This document shows, one piece after another, positions 35,546 through 51,292 of a stretch of 57,500 nt of DNA; the first letter of the stretch is position 1, and each line of letters begins with the position of its first letter. The notes below the pieces were generated by a model. That model had not been told where the DNA came from and made no database searches. It worked only from the letters and a program-made list of their open reading frames with translations. The position numbers and the translations under genes are program-made. Origin of the DNA: Glandiceps talaboti (Eukaryota; Hemichordata; Enteropneusta; Spengelidae); the NCBI RefSeq assembly GCF_964340395.1, contig NC_135557.1, positions 24,816,563-24,874,062 of the forward strand, in the 5' to 3' direction.

Positions 35546-38500
35546 TCTGAAACAGTTGCTGACAGAGTTTTTTTCTTAAGAAAGTGGTGAATGTGACATA
35601 TTTGTATTTGTCCTAAAATGTAAATCATTTACGTTTGTAGTGATTGCCAACTTCAAGCCAAGTTGGATGTGTTTGAACATAAAATATGGAATTACTACTA
35701 CGGTAGTTTTACGTCAGGGTAAGGTCTGTCTACGTCTGATGTGAATCAATGGTTTAGTGGTACCCAGGGTATGTGAAAAAGTTCACAATTACCTGTTTAT
35801 TGGGTTCAGCTTGGGCACACTTTTATTGTTCTGCACACTTTTATTGTTTTCTTTATTCGCAGAAAATAGCACTGACCCAAGGGAGATTTAACTTCTCGTC
35901 CCGAACCCGAGATGACAAGGACCCTTTGGCCACTTGTATTTTACTTGAAGGAATGCAAAACAAAGCTTAGGAAAAACACATATTTGTTAATTGAAAAACA
36001 AGAATTATGTAAAATAAGATTATATAATTATGGCGGATATTTATGACGAGGAGATACAGCAATGCTAACGTTTCCAAATTACACAAAATGAGCTTGTAGC
36101 ACTGTAACTGTTTACTATATTCATGTATAAATACCATTACCATATGTTAGTTCATTTGTTGATTAGAATAGAAGATAGACGCATTATTTCACTTGTCTGT
36201 ACGTTCTCCAGTACACTGCATATTGTATATAAGCCATTTGATAGCATAAGCGAAGTCAACAACTATATTGCATCGTCTTTGCTATCTGCTAACAATTACA
36301 ATACAATACAATGAAAGCATCTCCATGAATCCAATACAACTAACGTAGCATCTAAAACAGTGAAGCTCCAATCACTTTAGTGTTCTTGAAATGTGCCTTA
36401 AGCAGACTCACTATCTATGTACAGATAAACGAGACCTTGGTTTATTTAAAGCGTGGATCGTGTTGATGGTCTAAATATTGCCATCTATTGGTCTATAGCA
36501 TGGCTTGTTATTAAAGTGCATTCGCTATCTATCTATCATCCATCCATCAAGTTACAAAACGAGCTAAAGCAATCTGACCTTTACTTCGACAAATGCCTCA
36601 GGGTTGATGTTTGACGCAAGTATAATATTTGCATATTCCTTATCGAATGCTGAAGCCAAATTGCTGACGATGCTATTTCATCTTCACTAATGTTATCAAA
36701 GATATCGCAATTGTAAAACAAACAAACAAACAAACAAACAAACAAACAAACAAAACAGACAGAAAAAACACAAGTTTTCATCACACTTACCTAACATTTT
36801 GAGGAATAAAACACAAAGAATGTATTATAATTATATAACAATCTTCTACATATATACCTATGTATACAGTGAATATACAGATTTTGGATAATCCCCCCCC
36901 CCACCCACACACACAGCCTTTTTATACATTAAATGGTCTGTTTTTTTCAGATCATCTGGCGAAAGACATTGTTAAACATATACGTATTGTAGTACCTTTC
37001 TCTAATAGTAAAATCGTTTCTTGAAAATACAAGATGATAATAATTTGGTAGATTCAAAAGGAACATATGCCTAGAGTCGTTATGTTAAGATTATCACCTA
37101 GATTATAACCATCTAAGTGGTATTCTGTCATGCCAAGCTGCCGGGCTGACAATCCTAGGGAGAAAAACGGCATTACGATTTGGAAAGAAAATAATGACAA
37201 ATGGCGGCGATTATAATCAATGCTTGAATGCCTAAACTTCTGATCCGGGTGTGAAATCAGAAACTCATGTTTCTGTAGAAAACGTATCAAGCACACTTTG
37301 CTTGTTAAAACTCACAATGATTTACATAGCGTATGTATGTATGTATGTATGTATGTATGTATACATGCATGCATGCATTTTAAACAATTCTGCTCAATCA
37401 CTTGATTGTGTATGAATATTTGCCGAGATACTTATACCAAAAAAACATAGGGTACATATAGATGGTTATAAAAAGCTCGAGCAGTGATTTCAAATACATA
37501 ACAACATACCACGTTCCTTTGAAAACAGTCCACACAAAATGCAATTATATGAATTTTTAATGCATTGTGTTTAAAAATGGAGAATATTATAAATGAGGAA
37601 ACGTAAAGAAATATCACATGTCAAAAACTTTGATGATATTAAAATGATTTAAAGTTAGGTCCATTAGACTTTAATACAGCGTACAGCCAGGCATAAATAC
37701 AATATGTACATCATATCCAACCCTATTTATATGTTAATGACGTATTACAAATACTAATAATTGATATCCATTCACTTGGAAAGTTGATTGGTTTTCAGAG
37801 AATATAGAAGATATGCAATATATTATAAACCTAGGGTGTGGTTTTTTATGCTGTGTCTTATTACTTCTATCACAGTTCAGTTGGTTCATATTTAATTTTA
37901 ATTAGAATTTACGGATTATTATCTTACACCATACGTTCCCATAGCACAAATATCTGTGCCATCCTTATTAACCGTCTCCGATTAGAATAAAACAGATTGG
38001 CGGCTAGCTACCATTATCTCTTTGAAGTGAAATTCGTGGTAACAGAATGATCTATTCTTATGGGAGGTAATACTAATTGGAAGGATAAGGGAGAAATGCA
38101 TATACGTGTTCATTTTTGTGAATGTTTATTCATTTGCCCATCTACCCCTGTTATTATCTTTGCCTTATACACCATGAAATGGCAGTTGTAAAAGATGTGG
38201 TCCTGATCCATAAATGTGTTTATTTTTTAACGTTCATTGGCACGCTTATATCATATCCTAGGTCAATATACTGGACTTTTACTATTGCTAATGGCTTGGT
38301 GATGTTGCCAGGCCTATCTGCACGTGTTGTAGAGTGTTGTTCACATGCCTAGCTAATAGTTGCATTATTTTTGCCAAGTATACTAGCGATGGGCTTGGTC
38401 ATGGTTGCTAGCTATGTTTGTTTAGCTACGAAAGTGTATCCCCATGCACCTGCTAGTCCTTGAGTTATAAGTATTTGACCAAAATTCACAATATTTAGAC

Positions 38501-40049
38501 CTAATTTGTACATTACTAATGGTATGATACTTTTTTTCATTTTTCTGGATCTACACATCCACAGTATTATTCTTGACACATATCTGCCCAAAGCTGACAA
38601 ATAGTTTTAATTAAGTTTTGTTTTCTCAACAGAGTCTCATTTTTAGACCTAATGTGCCAATCATTGCACATTAAGAAAAACATGCACTGTGGTGTCAAAT
38701 TCTTCAGAAAACATACATTGCTCGAATCACCCATAAACTGACATATAAAACAGTTAGTACCTTGTTTCTCCTACATGTTTTAAAAATCAATTAAGTACGT
38801 GCTTGTTCACCATCTTGTTTCAATAGAAACGTAACTGTACTATTTTCCAACTGATTTAATGCAGCGGTTCATGTTTCTTTATTAAACATTGATATTTTTC
38901 TCCCCGATCCCTAAACGTGATCTTGAGTTTGCTGAACAAAGTAACAGCAAGAATTTAAGACTCTCAATTCTGAGGCGCATTCTTTGCAAAGATAAATCCT
39001 TCTTGGCCCTAAAATGTATGTTTGCGAGAGTCTTCTCGTTCTCAAAAAGAAATGTGAAGTATGGTATCCGGGGACAATACAGTCTGCTTAACGTAAAAGT
39101 CACTATGAGGATTTTACAGTTTCAAATTACATGTTGGTGGACGAGTTTCCAAAACCTAACTTCACACCATTACTGAAATACTTTTCTGCTTTCTGTAGGT
39201 GAATTAGGTTGATATAAACAACATTTTAGTGTTTACATTTTAAAAGTATGACATAAGCATGTTGTATTGTTTCAATAGGTGAATTGTTCACAGCCCATAC
39301 TGCATATACTTACAGAGAACAATGTAACAGTTATTGTACCATGAATGAGACAGATTCAACATGAAATATAGAGAGATAATATGCTCTGGTCTTATACGTC
39401 ACGACAAGATGTGTCTACGTCACTGGTTCTGGTGTGTTCGAAATATGAGTCATAACATTCAAACTTGACATTACTTGCGCTGGTATAATAACGATATTCT
39501 CTGAAAAATACTTGTGCCCTAAGGGTTGTCACTACAAGTCGCTAGACTTGTAGTGACAGTGCCCCCTAAGGTCACTCTATTTTCCTTGGCTGAAGAAGAA
39601 ATGTCTTGGGGAATAACATATAATTATTGATATTGATTACATTTGAAATAAAAATTACAGCATAATTGAGTAAATTATTACAGTCTCATATCGTTCAATA
39701 CACATTTATGATTTATGGAATACACTCTATGATACATAATCTGTAAGTCTTATTCATGCACTATATGCTGTGTGATTACATATTATAAAATGTTAGTTAT
39801 TACTGCAAAATAGTAGTTTGAACGTGTCTTCGTTTATACACATAATTCTGAAGTTTGAAATTCTTGATCGTCTTGCTCTCAAGGTTCAACCACCTCCCTG
39901 CGTTTGTGACGTGTGTCTACATATTATATGATCTACTCCAGTTATTAGCCCAAAAGAATGATACGTAGTTGGAGGTAGTTTGAGTGCCGCACTTAACCTT
40001 TTTCCATTATTGTACGACAGTAGACCTTGGGTTACGCACAAATTGACAA
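35546..40049. other. AT-rich non-coding DNA with minor repeats
   Basis: (CAAA)n lies at 36717-36754 and (GTAT)n/(GCAT)n at 37331-37378. A hairpin at 39526-39555 has arms GTCACTACAAGTC and GACTTGTAGTGAC around GCTA. Its right side resembles 47010-47050 and so marks a dispersed repeat. A 95-codon + frame at 38889-39176 has no known motif. Confidence 0.45.
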
Positions 40050-40061
40050 CTTTAACACCTA

Positions 40062-40466
40062 ATGTTTCGTAATATAACAAAAGGGACGTACAGACAAAGA
40101 ACACACCGTAAAAGGGTTGAGGGCACAACACCTCGTTTTGGGTCAGAACACGTGTTTTATCATGGATGTCAATTACAGTTAAATTCACCTATTAAGCGAC
40201 TACATTTAGGGATCCAACACAAAGATAGGTTATGTCCAGTGTGCCTGGATACCATTGAAGATGAGAAACACTTTATATTTGTTTGTCCTCTTTATGAAGA
40301 ACTCAGAGAAAAGTATATTCCCGCAATCTATATAGACAAACCATTATCTGATTATAAATTTTTGAGGTTTATGAACAATCAAAATCCTACTGTTATAAGC
40401 AACTGTGCAAGATATTTATTTTATGCTTTTGAAAAAAGAACACTATATTTACAAGACGTTGAATAA
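40062..40466 (+). CDS. C-terminal ORF of a 5'-truncated LINE
   Basis: A 134-residue open frame ends in TAA. It contains RLHLGIQHKDRLCPVC, then IEDEKHFIFVCPLYEELR. This C-x2-C..H..C cluster followed by a Leu/Tyr/Arg helix is the typical C-terminal zinc-knuckle-like region found after the reverse transcriptase domain in many animal non-LTR elements. No RT motifs lie upstream, so the copy is truncated at about 40050. The frame is intact from truncation to stop, which suggests a younger insertion than the other LINE pieces. The clade is uncertain. Confidence 0.75.
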   Translation: MFRNITKGTYRQRTHRKRVEGTTPRFGSEHVFYHGCQLQLNSPIKRLHLGIQHKDRLCPVCLDTIEDEKHFIFVCPLYEELREKYIPAIYIDKPLSDYKFLRFMNNQNPTVISNCARYLFYAFEKRTLYLQDVE

Positions 40467-40643
40467 GAACAAAAAATGTTCTCAATTTTCGTATTATATT
40501 CTTTGAATCTCCCATATTATGTTTTGTATTATATACTAGCTGTACCTTTGACCTTAGACGTTATCTTGATTTCTCTTTTTTCGAGACTGTACATTGGGCC
40601 AGTGGCCAAAGTACTCATTGATTAATAAACATTATTATTATTA
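40467..40643 (+). mobile_element. 3' UTR and tail of the LINE at 40062
   Basis: AT-rich sequence leads to GGGCCAGTGGCCAAAGTACT, an AATAAA at 40624 and a short (ATT)n tail ending near 40643, a usual LINE 3' end. Confidence 0.6.
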
Positions 40644-40716
40644 AGCGACTGTGTATCTGATTAATCACATTTGTAATTCAACTTTCTTTCTAGATTCTTT
40701 CTAGATACTGATTCGA

Positions 40717-43328
<2,612 letters not shown>

Positions 43329-43815
43329 TTCCATCAAATTCATACTAGCATTGCTATATTTTATCGTCTGCGTCCATCACATTCACACTAGCATTGCTAT
43401 ATTTTATTGTCTGCGTCCATCACATTCACACTAGCATTGCTATATTTTATTGTCTGCGTCCATCAAAGTCAAACTAGCGTTGCTATATTTTATTGTCTGC
43501 GTCCATCACATTCACACTAGCATTGCTATATTTTATTGTCTGCGTCCATCAAATTCAAACTAGCGTTGCTATATTTTATTGTCTGCGTCCATCACATTCA
43601 CACTAGCATTGCTATATTTTATTGTCTGCGTCCATCAAATTCAAACTAGCGTTGCTATATTTTACTGTCTGCGTCCATCAAATTCACACTAGCATTGCTA
43701 CATTTTATTGTCTTTCTCTACCACTAAATTCACACTAGCATTGCTACATTATATTGTCTGTCTCTACCACTAAATTCACACTAGCATTGCTACATTTTAT
43801 CGTCTGTCTCGACAA
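43329..43815. repeat. 43-bp satellite, 11 units with 86-bp higher-order structure
   Basis: The unit is ATTCACACTAGCATTGCTAT continuing ATTTTATTGTCTGCGTCCATCA. Units 3-8 alternate strictly between a type with CACTAGCATTGC ending TCAA and a type with AAACTAGCGTTGC ending TCAC (unit 8 ends TCAA). Units 9-11 are a 46-bp variant with CTCTACCACTAA. The same family as 18798-19075. Confidence 0.93.
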
Positions 43816-43879
43816 TAATCCTCTTAATGGATGCTTTTTTTTAAATTTATACTAGCCCCCTGTTCAGCATCGAATTTAA

Positions 43880-44337
43880 TTCAAATGTTCTTGTATTACT
43901 TTTAACGTGTTAAATGGAATTGCACCATCATTTTGAATTGAACTGCAGACAAGACGAGGCACTAGTCGTACTCATCGTCTCAGTCCAATGGTAACATTAA
44001 TTTCCACCAACCTATTGGCAGTACTATGTATTATGTTAGTCGAGCTTTTACAATCTGTGCCCCTCGTCTATGGAATGCCTTGCCATCAGAGCTCCGAGCT
44101 GCTTCTACACTCGATAGTTCAAAAAGTGGTTTGAAAACTTCTATTTTAGGTATTTTAATCAATAGGCACTTGGTACATTTTTACCTTTATGCATGTCTAC
44201 CCTTTTACCAGTGTTTTCCTGATATCCGATATCTGGGCATTTTGACAGTTTTTCTAATGGTGTTTTTGTTGTTATTATTATTTATGTCAGTTATACAACG
44301 CGTTGTCATTATTTTCAATTTAAGTTATAGGAAATAA
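43880..44337 (+). pseudogene. Decayed LINE (L2/CR1-type) reverse transcriptase C-terminus
   Basis: One frame reads TFNVLNGIAPSF, stop, IELQTRRGTSRTHRLSP. After a frameshift near 44000 the frame reads SRAFTICAPRLWNALPSELR and STLDSSKSGLKTSIL. These match the conserved C-terminal block of L2/CR1-type elements (a variant of RAFSVAAPRLWNSLP with a following S/T-x-x-x-F/S-K-x-x-LKT helix). The downstream hydrophobic residues up to 44337 are ordinary 3' sequence. The copy is dead and 5'-truncated. Confidence 0.85.
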
Positions 44338-45186
44338 TAAAAATTATAAGGATTGAGATTAATATTTATAAGTTTCAAATATTTCAACAAGGGGAGGTTC
44401 GTGTTTTAGAAAAGGGAAATTTAGGGAGGGTGACATTTTATCACTACCGAATCGATGAGGGGTTATATAGTACGCAAGAACCGGTGCCAAATTTCCCACG
44501 GTCCCCTCCTGTAATTATTGAAGGCACCCTTAAACCATTACTTTACATATTGCACAAGGTACCAATATCATGGCAGTACTACAAATCATACACTTTGTAA
44601 CAACCAATATGTTCATAAGCATGTCAATGGGTTAAGATATATCTAAGTGTACTTTAATATTTGTCATGCTAGACCACACAGTACAGCAATGATAATAAAA
44701 TACTTGTCAAGCTGAGACAACAAAAAATGGCGCAATGTTGGTAGGATTTTGTTGAGCCTGGCGTCGATTTGTTCTACTCTCAACTGGCTTTTATTTGCAA
44801 TGGTCTACAGGTTCATTCACCTTGTCACAGTACCTTTAGCTATATTCCAGTCTACTTATTTTACTTAGTAAGACTCAAGGGCTCATGCACCATTGGACTT
44901 TAATTGACTGAAACTATTCAAAAGCCGATGGCAAATTGTGCGGAAGTTTTCGCGTTTATATACTTGTGCCTATAAGATGCATCAGTATGAGTCAAGTCAA
45001 GACAGACATCGGCATGCATGAATACATATATACAATATTACCAAATTAATTTACCCGCCATCACAAATTTAGATCATTGGAGGGCTTCAATCACACAGGC
45101 AAATGAGAGATAAAACGTGAGCTCGTGAATTACGTTTAGTTAGAGAAATAGAATTCTGACATCGCTATATTTTAATTGTCTGGCAT
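44338..45186. other. Non-coding DNA
   Basis: No supported feature was found. Confidence 0.4.
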
Positions 45187-45360
45187 TGGCAAATATGAAT
45201 ACACACCAAATAAACATACTACCGGGTAAATACTGGCAAATATGAATACAGATACATGTATACACCAAACAAACATACCACCGCTGCACCGGGTAAATAC
45301 TGGATACAAGTAAATGCATACGCCAAACAAACATACCACCATATAAATACTGGCAAAGGC
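45187..45360. repeat. Three-unit irregular tandem repeat
   Basis: Units of about 47, 67 and 50 bp share CACCAAAYAAACATACYACC and end GTAAATACTGG or ATAAATACTGG. The array abuts MITE copy C. Confidence 0.75.
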
Positions 45361-45382
45361 CTGGCCTGATAAAACAAGTGGC

Positions 45383-45726
45383 GTTGTTCCGATTAGGCTC
45401 AATATTAGAGTAGGTGGGGTAGGTAGAGTTTTCATTATATTTTTGTTTCATGTACGAGTGTCTAGTTCAGGTAGTTTTGTTTTCTGTTGTTTTCCAAATG
45501 GTCTGTGTTATTGGCTTGCTCCTGTCAAATTCGGACAGCCATTGCAGACTGGAAGAACAGTTTTATGTTGTCTCTTTAATATGATGTGAGTTTGCGCATC
45601 CACTATTTCTGGCAAAACTTCACAATTTTCGCGATTTTATATTGTTTCTCAAATATGTAAAAAAAAAAAAGAAGTTTAAGGCCGGCAGTGAAAAACTAGG
45701 TGGTGTTGGTTAACGGTAACCAAACA
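45383..45726 (-). mobile_element. MITE family 1, copy C
   Basis: It has the same orientation as 13202-13499: it starts GTTGTTCCGATTAGGCTC and ends GGTAACCAAACAT. It shares TTTTCCAAATGGTCTGTGTT and GGAAGAACAGTTTTAT. It is longer than copy B because it keeps the ~45 bp segment that B lost. Confidence 0.72.
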
Positions 45727-45896
45727 TTTAGTTAGCGTTAGTTAGGAAGAGTCATCTTCTAGATATATTGTTTAATGTTGAGAGCTATTGTTAAATTGAA
45801 GCAAATCGTGACTTGGTGAGAATGTAAAATTTCAGTTTTTATAAAGGTAAGTCTTAATTTAATGAAGGCTTTTAGAGAGATTCGGATCTATCGTTT

Positions 45897-45928
<32 letters not shown>

Positions 45929-46054
45929 TGTATGTATGTATGTATGTATGTACAAATATTTGTGTTATTTATTTATTTATTCATTTATTTATTTATTCAT
46001 TCACTTGTTTATATTTTTGTATATCTATCTGATTGTCCATCAGTCTGTCTGTCA

Positions 46055-46132
<78 letters not shown>
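45897..46132. repeat. (GTAT)n, (TTTA)n and (CTGT)n microsatellites
   Basis: GTAT occupies 45897-45952, TTTA/TTCA 45967-46005 and CTGT 46042-46132. All are read directly. Confidence 0.95.
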
Positions 46133-46133
<1 letters not shown>

Positions 46134-47078
46134 AACATACCTACCTACATGTCTCTATCCTTTGATTTATATATATATATCTACTTTTGCCATGCGTTCA
46201 CAAATGTACTGGTATTGATATCAAGGCTTCAGAACTTTACCATGCATAATGAAGTATACTGACATTGTAGAGCAATGACGCATGAATGAAACTTGTTAAC
46301 CTTTAAGGATGACGCATTCATTTCCATGGGTTTGCTCTAGAATATGGACATCTTACAGATTAATGTGAAAGGTTATACATACCAATGGTCGTTCATTATA
46401 CCTTTATCATAGCTGTAATGATCCTAAAATAACATATGGGTGACTGCATATTTGTTCGTTTGACATACATATCATGTGTATATTTATTTCATACATGTTC
46501 TACCCACAGGCAATTCAAGTTACAACTCAACGTTTTGATGGGATATCATGAATTGCTCTGGGTATATACTATTGTAGATTAAACCTGCATTTAAGCCTGG
46601 TGTTTGTATTAATATTATGCAGGGACAAAACAATCTGGAGGTTTCTTTTGCTTTGACTTGATGTTTTGGAAAGTAAGGATTACTGACATGCGGATACCGT
46701 GACACTATACAATCGTAAATAAAGGTTTGAATTATTTCAATCCATTATTCAACGAGTAAGCCAAACTTTACACAGTCATGTTCTGGTTGGTCAGGTGTCA
46801 TGACAACGTGCATTCATGTCATTGGTTGTCATGACAACGTGCATTCATGTGATGGGTTCTCTTGAGTTTGTAAATGTCAAATAGTTCAAAATCATTATCG
46901 TTATTCAAGATTGTTTACTAAATTACTAAATGGTATCCTTAGTATTTTCTTTCTTGATCCGGAAAATACATGTGATCTAATCGATTTATTAGTACTCGTC
47001 TTCGACTCGTAGTGACATGGTCTTTTAGGGCAGTCTTATTTTCTTTCGTTCAACGGACAAAACGCATCATATAATTAA
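46133..47078. other. Non-coding DNA
   Basis: GTCATGACAACGTGCATTCA is directly repeated at 46797 and 46828. No gene was seen. Confidence 0.45.
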
Positions 47079-47278
47079 CTTGTCATTAGCCATTTTGACA
47101 GTCACCTTACCTGGAAGATAACACTTGTCATTAGCCATTTTGACATTCACCTTACCTTGAGTCTGTAAGACAACACTTGTCATTAGCTATTTTGACATTC
47201 ACCTTACCTTGAGTCTGTAAGACAACACGTCATTAGCCATTTTGACATTCACCTTACCTTGAGTATGTGAGACAACAC
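47079..47278. repeat. About 52-bp tandem array, 4 units
   Basis: Units contain GTCATTAGCCATTTTGACAT then CACCTTACCTTGAGTCTGTA. The first unit is shorter. Confidence 0.9.
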
Positions 47279-47446
47279 AAGGCAAGCCCAGGCAGTGTAT
47301 TTCATCCTATAGCCTACCCTGAAGTTGTAGATGTTCCTTCAGTCACACTGTGGAGTGTGTTTATAAAAGTTGTATCGTTAGCCTACTACGTTAAGTTTTT
47401 ATATGCGGAAACATATAGGTGAGATTAGCGGAGTACCTTCCGATTA

Positions 47447-47606
47447 TACGGGACGTTTGACGTCATGATATTCACGTAAAACATCATCAGAAAATGCCTT
47501 TAGACAATACACCGAACGTAAAAGGGCACATATGACGTTCGGTGTCTGCCTAACGGCATTTTCTGATGACGTTTTACGTGAATATCACGACGTCAAACGT
47601 CCCATA
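47447..47606. mobile_element. 160-nt foldback element
   Basis: Arms of about 70 nt (47450-47519 and 47535-47603) pair with few mismatches around a 15-nt loop. The left arm begins GGGACGTTTGACGTCATGAT and the right arm ends GACGTCAAACGTCCC. Both arms are CpG-rich compared with their surroundings. No coding. Confidence 0.85.
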
Positions 47607-49904
47607 TCAGAAGTAATATTTTGTGTTACAGGTCACCAAGAACAATTAATATAGGCATACGTAGTTGATACTACAGCTCCTAAATATTTTGTCGAAGTAC
47701 AATACACTCCTTAAACGACTCGAGATATTGTCCAATTATCTTTAAAGACAGTTTACAATCAATGTCAACGTGCGTATTTGTTTTCATATGTTCATGTTCA
47801 AACCCATATTTAGTATCGGTCTTTTACACTTTTTTCGTTTGCAGATAAGGCTATGAAGTGTATGTACCACTAATACAATATCACAACGATTAATTCATAG
47901 TTGTATTAATTTGTTGTTAAACAAAGGTCATTGTATTAAATACGATACGGTCATTTGAAATGAAGTAACGTAAAAAGAAAAACAGCTTGCAATCGTATTT
48001 GAAATATAGTATAGTAGTTGGAAACCCTATAACATGCACCTTACATACATATTACATGAAGTCAACAATTTAGATTGATTAGACAGGGGCGTTAAAAAGT
48101 AATACCGCTATTCGTATATCTCTGTTCTTTTTTTGTGCAAATCAATGTCCCATGCAAGACCTAACAACATTGCTTTCAAGGCAGGTATTGTATAGAATTT
48201 ATAGTCGAGTTGCAGCATTTCTATGACGGTTTAGCTACAGGGAATACGTACGGATTTAGGTACTCTGTTGGGGCTTAACTAATTGGTGTAACGACGGTCA
48301 TGGTGAATTCACCCGTTTGCTTGTTACTGGTCGATATTAAGTGTTGACCTATATGTCACATAGCTGTCACAGCTAGCATAGTAATCACGCCTAGGAGATA
48401 ATAGCCACGGAGCTACAAAACAAGTATTAAGAAGCCTAGCTTTTCCGTGTATGGAAACGTCATTGTGCTTCCGTTCTACGTGCTGTTATCAACACCAACC
48501 ATATGTTACACTATTCAACGAAAGTAGGTATGTGAAAACTGGCAGTATAAATTTCGTGTCTGAAACGGTTGACAGTATAATATACGCTCGACAGGTTAAA
48601 TTCCTCAGTGCTGCTTGCTAGGCTATATCTTGAATCTGGCTATCTACCATTCGTTGTTGTGAGACTAGTTGAGTGGTTTACGTGCATGTGAGAGTAACTA
48701 CTTTGCTTTCCATGGTTTGGAGATAAGGAACAAGAAGACTTAAGGTAGGCAATGTTAGGTTTTTGATATTTCTGATAAGTCAATGTTTTCCTTTTCACGG
48801 AGGAACGTATCTGATATAACATCAAACCTTAAAATAATGTTAAAATTCAGTGATTGTGTGCAGATTCTCACCGTTGAAGTTTTACCTTTGGCGATAGCCT
48901 TAAAATAGTCAAAGTAATGTTTTGTGTTCCAGTATTTCCCTTTTGCGTATCCATGGTCCAAAGGTATTAATATGTCAGTTTACCCTTTACAAAATTGTCA
49001 AATCGTGTGGCAAAGGAAATATTTCAGTGGTATTAAAAGATTAAAGAAAGAATGCCTTACGAGCGATGTAGTTGGTAAATCAGTGCATTGTTTGCCCTTG
49101 CATATAAAATTAATCTATATCATGCGATTCCCAGGAAATCTGGTATTATAGAACATGTATTGCACATTCCGAGATGAAAAGATGTCACATGTTTGTCCAA
49201 TACTCGTAAAGAAAGCCTGTATTTAAAATAAATCCACCACCAAACATAGCTCAGTTTCCTGTATGTAGTATAGGTAAAGGGACGTAGAAAAAAAACGTGT
49301 ATTTTTTATTGAATGACGAACGTTCAATATTTGATATAAAAATGTATGTAAAAAAATTGATAAATACTGAAAAATGTGGACATGTCAGAAAAGTGAGAGT
49401 ATGAACTAGAAAATGATCAATCATGTAAGTGGCAAATAACTCTACCAAACATTCCCAAGACCGTAAACAATTACCCTATACAGGGTCAAAAGTGTATTTT
49501 CCAAGAATTGCTTCACATTCTCACGAATTACAGTAATCGCTTTAACATTGCCCTGCTCATGTCAGCACTTATTGTGAATTGGTAGGGAAAACCGATTAAG
49601 ACATGGTGCTTTGAAACTCATTTATATCAATAACGCTTCCAACCGATCTCTCGAGGCAATATTCTTGACATGCAATACAGGAATCAAATTATACTGAGTT
49701 CAAGACAGTACATTGATTGTGACGTATTTGATTACAAGTTTAGAGCTAAATGTCACCATACTACCGATGGACTATTAGTTTGAAAGGCATATTTATGATA
49801 ATCAAGTCGTAGCGAAGGATGTTATGTTGATTGTTTATAACGTATTTTCCATGAGTTTCGTTCATAGTGATGAACTTTGATTTGCACTCAAGTAAGGATA
49901 TGTA
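47607..49904. other. Non-coding DNA
   Basis: Frames of 60-75 codons around 48640-49151 on both strands have no motif. No repeat was noticed. Confidence 0.4.
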
Positions 49905-50003
49905 TACGTATACACACACAGAGACACACACACACACGCGCGCGCGCACACGCACGCACACACTTACATATTACATGCACGCATACATACATACATACAT
50001 ACA

Positions 50004-50037
<34 letters not shown>

Positions 50038-50168
50038 CATGAATGCATACATACATACATATACACATACATACATACATACATACATACATACATACAT
50101 ACATACATACACACACACATACATACATACATACATACATACATACATACATACATGCATGCATACAA
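49905..50168. repeat. (CA)n, (CG)n and (CATA)n compound microsatellite
   Basis: CACACA and an 11-base alternating CG run at 49937-49947 precede long CATA tracts with a TATACATGAATGC interruption. The CG/CA part has Z-DNA potential. Confidence 0.96.
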
Positions 50169-51292
50169 ACCCTCTGCCGTATTTTTATTGGGATACAAGC
50201 TTCCAATGTACTAATTATGATATTACTTCGTCTTCAAGACAACTTTTAAGTATTCAATGTCCCAAGTCTACTCTGTTTGGCAAAAAAATTATTCTATAAC
50301 CTGGAAGGTACTTTAAGATATAAGGTAATGAATGTCAGCTACTATTCAAAAGAGTGTGTTGACCATCGACTGTTCCTGAACAATTTGCGTCCAATTAATT
50401 GATGTATTATACCTTAAAGTAAATTTACTGAGACGCTGTGTTATATTTATTTCTACAACCTTGGCCCTTTTGCTGGAGTATGTGTTCAGCAAGGAGGTGA
50501 ACCCTGCCTCCTTGTGAAATTACACAGTGAAATGAAATGTGATCATTGCATTCAGAGCATTACACTTAGAAATAGTTTTATTTTGACAACGAATATCATA
50601 TACAAATTGTATTTACTTCTGGCAGTTTATTGCCTAGCTATATTTTATTATATTTGAGCATACATTTATCAACTGTCTGTTATTTGCAGTTGTATGTTAT
50701 CCCATGCTATCTCACAATACTACTATATAGCGGTGTCAACACTTACTACGTATATTATGACAAAACCGAATTAAAGATGCAAGTATCTGTTTGACATCTT
50801 CCCTTGCCTTGCCTTGATAAAGACTCAGAGCAGTGATTGAAAAACCAGTCTTACCACACAAAGACGTCTGGTTTTCTTTTCTCACTATGTCAGCGTGTTG
50901 TACATGCTTGGAGCATTTTCATATATTACCAGATGTAAAAAGGTATCGCTGTCAGTTCTAGTTGTACAGTGCACTGCAGGCTAACATTCAAACTTTCAAC
51001 AAACTATTAACCCCTACATGTTTCTCCCTTACATGATATATTCTACTCACAGCGCTAGTTGTTAGCCCATGCACCTAAATGAAAGTACCGAGTCTACTTG
51101 TTCACAATCGTTATCGTGTGCCATCGTTAAAGAACCAAAATTAAAGAGGGAAATAACTACTTGTTTGAGATCGACTTATAAACTTTTGTGGGTAAATTGT
51201 CATGAAATTACAAATTGATAGAACGAACACAAAGTTCATCTCTGTATCTCAATGAATTACACATAACATAAAATATATATTATTTCACGTAC
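50169..51292. other. Non-coding DNA
   Basis: No supported feature was found. Confidence 0.4.

Noticed and set aside
47540-47600. Hammerhead-like CTGATGACGTTTTACGTGAA in the foldback arm
   Set aside because: The GAAA box is GAAT and no proper stem III follows. It matches only part of the core.
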